Assembly (NCBI GenBank): GCA_024639035.1
Contig: JAHEJE010000184.1
Coordinates: forward strand, 1 to 5,935
DNA length: 5,935 nt
DNA from: Alphaproteobacteria bacterium
GTDB taxonomy: Bacteria > Pseudomonadota > Alphaproteobacteria > Rhizobiales > Aestuariivirgaceae
Direction of reading: 5' to 3'
The notes under the pieces are model-generated. The model was not told the origin of the DNA, ran no database searches, and saw nothing but the letters and a program-made list of their open reading frames with translations. This document shows, in pieces, positions 5,468 to 5,935 of the stretch; the first letter of the stretch is position 1; each line of letters begins with the position of its first letter. Made by a program: the position numbers and the translations under genes.

Positions 5468-5935
5468 ATGGGCCACAACAGACAGACCGGCGGCGTGAAG
5501 GCGGTGGAGGGCTTCGAGGAAGCCCCCCTCAAGCCTATTGAGGGCTATCCCGGCATCCCCGTCTCCAAGGCCGACGCGACCCCCGAGGCCGACGCGACCC
5601 CCGAGGCCAAAGGCCTCGGCAAGGGCGACCGCCCGCCGGCCGGCCAGGCCGCCCCCGCGGAGGCGTCTGGCGACAGCCAGACTGCCGCGAGCGAAATAAA
5701 CCCAGCCTTCGATCCCGTCACCGGCGTCCCCCTGTCCGAAGCCCTGCGCCAGCGCCCTGACCCGGCTGCCGGCCGCAAGCTGCTCGAGGCACGCGCCGCC
5801 GAGACCGCCGAGCGTGAGGCCCGTGCCGAGGCCGGGCTGCCGGCCGAAACCCCGATGCGTCCCGGCATGCCCGACGTCAACCCGGACTTCCTGCCGCACA
5901 AGCCGGTGCGCCCGGAGAAGTCCGAGGCCGGCATC
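5468..5935 (+). CDS. uvrB: Excinuclease ABC subunit B (UvrB), N-terminal extension only, 3' end off the window
   Basis: 156 codons run open to the window edge from the ATG at 5468. The product starts MGHNRQTGGVKAVEGFEEAP and is rich in Ala, Pro and Glu. A charged helix follows (GRKLLEARAAETAEREARAE, about 101-120), and the segment ends with PHKPVRPEKSEAGI. From memory, alphaproteobacterial UvrB proteins carry a long variable extension with a GFEEAP-like start and an HRPARPEKSEGGI-like end just before the helicase core. UvrB is the damage-verifying helicase subunit of UvrABC nucleotide excision repair. The core (GDQP motif, Walker A) lies outside the window, so the name is inferred from the extension alone. 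No Shine-Dalgarno sequence precedes the ATG, and no other in-frame start is better. Codon use is typical of the neighbours. If it is not UvrB, it is an unknown Ala/Pro-rich protein. Confidence 0.75.
   Translation, partial: MGHNRQTGGVKAVEGFEEAPLKPIEGYPGIPVSKADATPEADATPEAKGLGKGDRPPAGQAAPAEASGDSQTAASEINPAFDPVTGVPLSEALRQRPDPAAGRKLLEARAAETAEREARAEAGLPAETPMRPGMPDVNPDFLPHKPVRPEKSEAGI
5570..5605 (+). repeat. 18-bp perfect tandem duplication in the uvrB extension
   Basis: Two identical copies of GCCGACGCGACCCCCGAG (5570-5587 and 5588-5605) encode ADATPE twice. The frame is preserved, consistent with slippage in an unstructured region that tolerates length change. Confidence 0.9.

Noticed and set aside
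5405..5934. Minus-strand frames opposite the uvrB extension
   Set aside because: They are Gly/Leu/Arg-rich shadows, and one runs into the palindrome element. The plus frame has coding-like codon choice and the UvrB-like boundary motifs.

Overview
The window is GC-rich DNA, with strongly G/C third codon positions in every real gene. It fits an alphaproteobacterium, most likely of the order Hyphomicrobiales (Rhizobiales). Protein-family resemblance supports this: a UvrB-type N-terminal extension, an Ala/Pro-rich membrane protein with a Sel1-like tail, and a Rhizobiales-style intergenic palindrome pair. I recognise no phage, plasmid, transposase, CRISPR, rRNA or tRNA sequence.

Layout. Positions 1-3329 hold three minus-strand genes, transcribed from right to left. 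First is a membrane-anchored protein with a Sel1/TPR-like C-terminus (2256-3329). Next come two tandem paralogues (1056-2156, and 1-1013 cut by the window edge). Each paralogue has a signal peptide, one LysM domain and a family-3 solute-binding domain (SBP_bac_3). A 436-bp divergent intergenic region (3330-3765) separates this cluster from plus-strand genes: a four-helix membrane protein of unknown function (3766-4161), a 69-residue acidic protein (4245-4454), an MmcQ/YjbR-family protein (4465-4830) and a DUF805 membrane protein (4888-5232). A 235-bp gap with a REP/BIME-like palindrome pair follows. The window then ends inside the 5' part of what I read as uvrB (5468 onward).

How the genes fit together. 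The minus-strand cluster looks like a cell-envelope unit. Two secreted, probably disulfide-bonded proteins could bind peptidoglycan through LysM while presenting a small-molecule-binding domain. The third protein sits in the inner membrane and reaches into the periplasm through an Ala/Pro-rich linker. No permease or ATPase gene is visible, so the binding domains are orphans here; sensing, scavenging or wall-associated roles are as open as transport. The plus-strand genes are closely spaced housekeeping or unknown genes with no obvious common pathway. uvrB, if correct, belongs to nucleotide excision repair.

Most notable observations: the orphan LysM-SBP pair with six conserved cysteines; an apparent reading-frame switch near the N-terminus of the Sel1-like gene; the palindrome pair, whose two hairpins differ by compensatory base changes; and a perfect 9-bp stem-loop between the MmcQ/YjbR and DUF805 genes.
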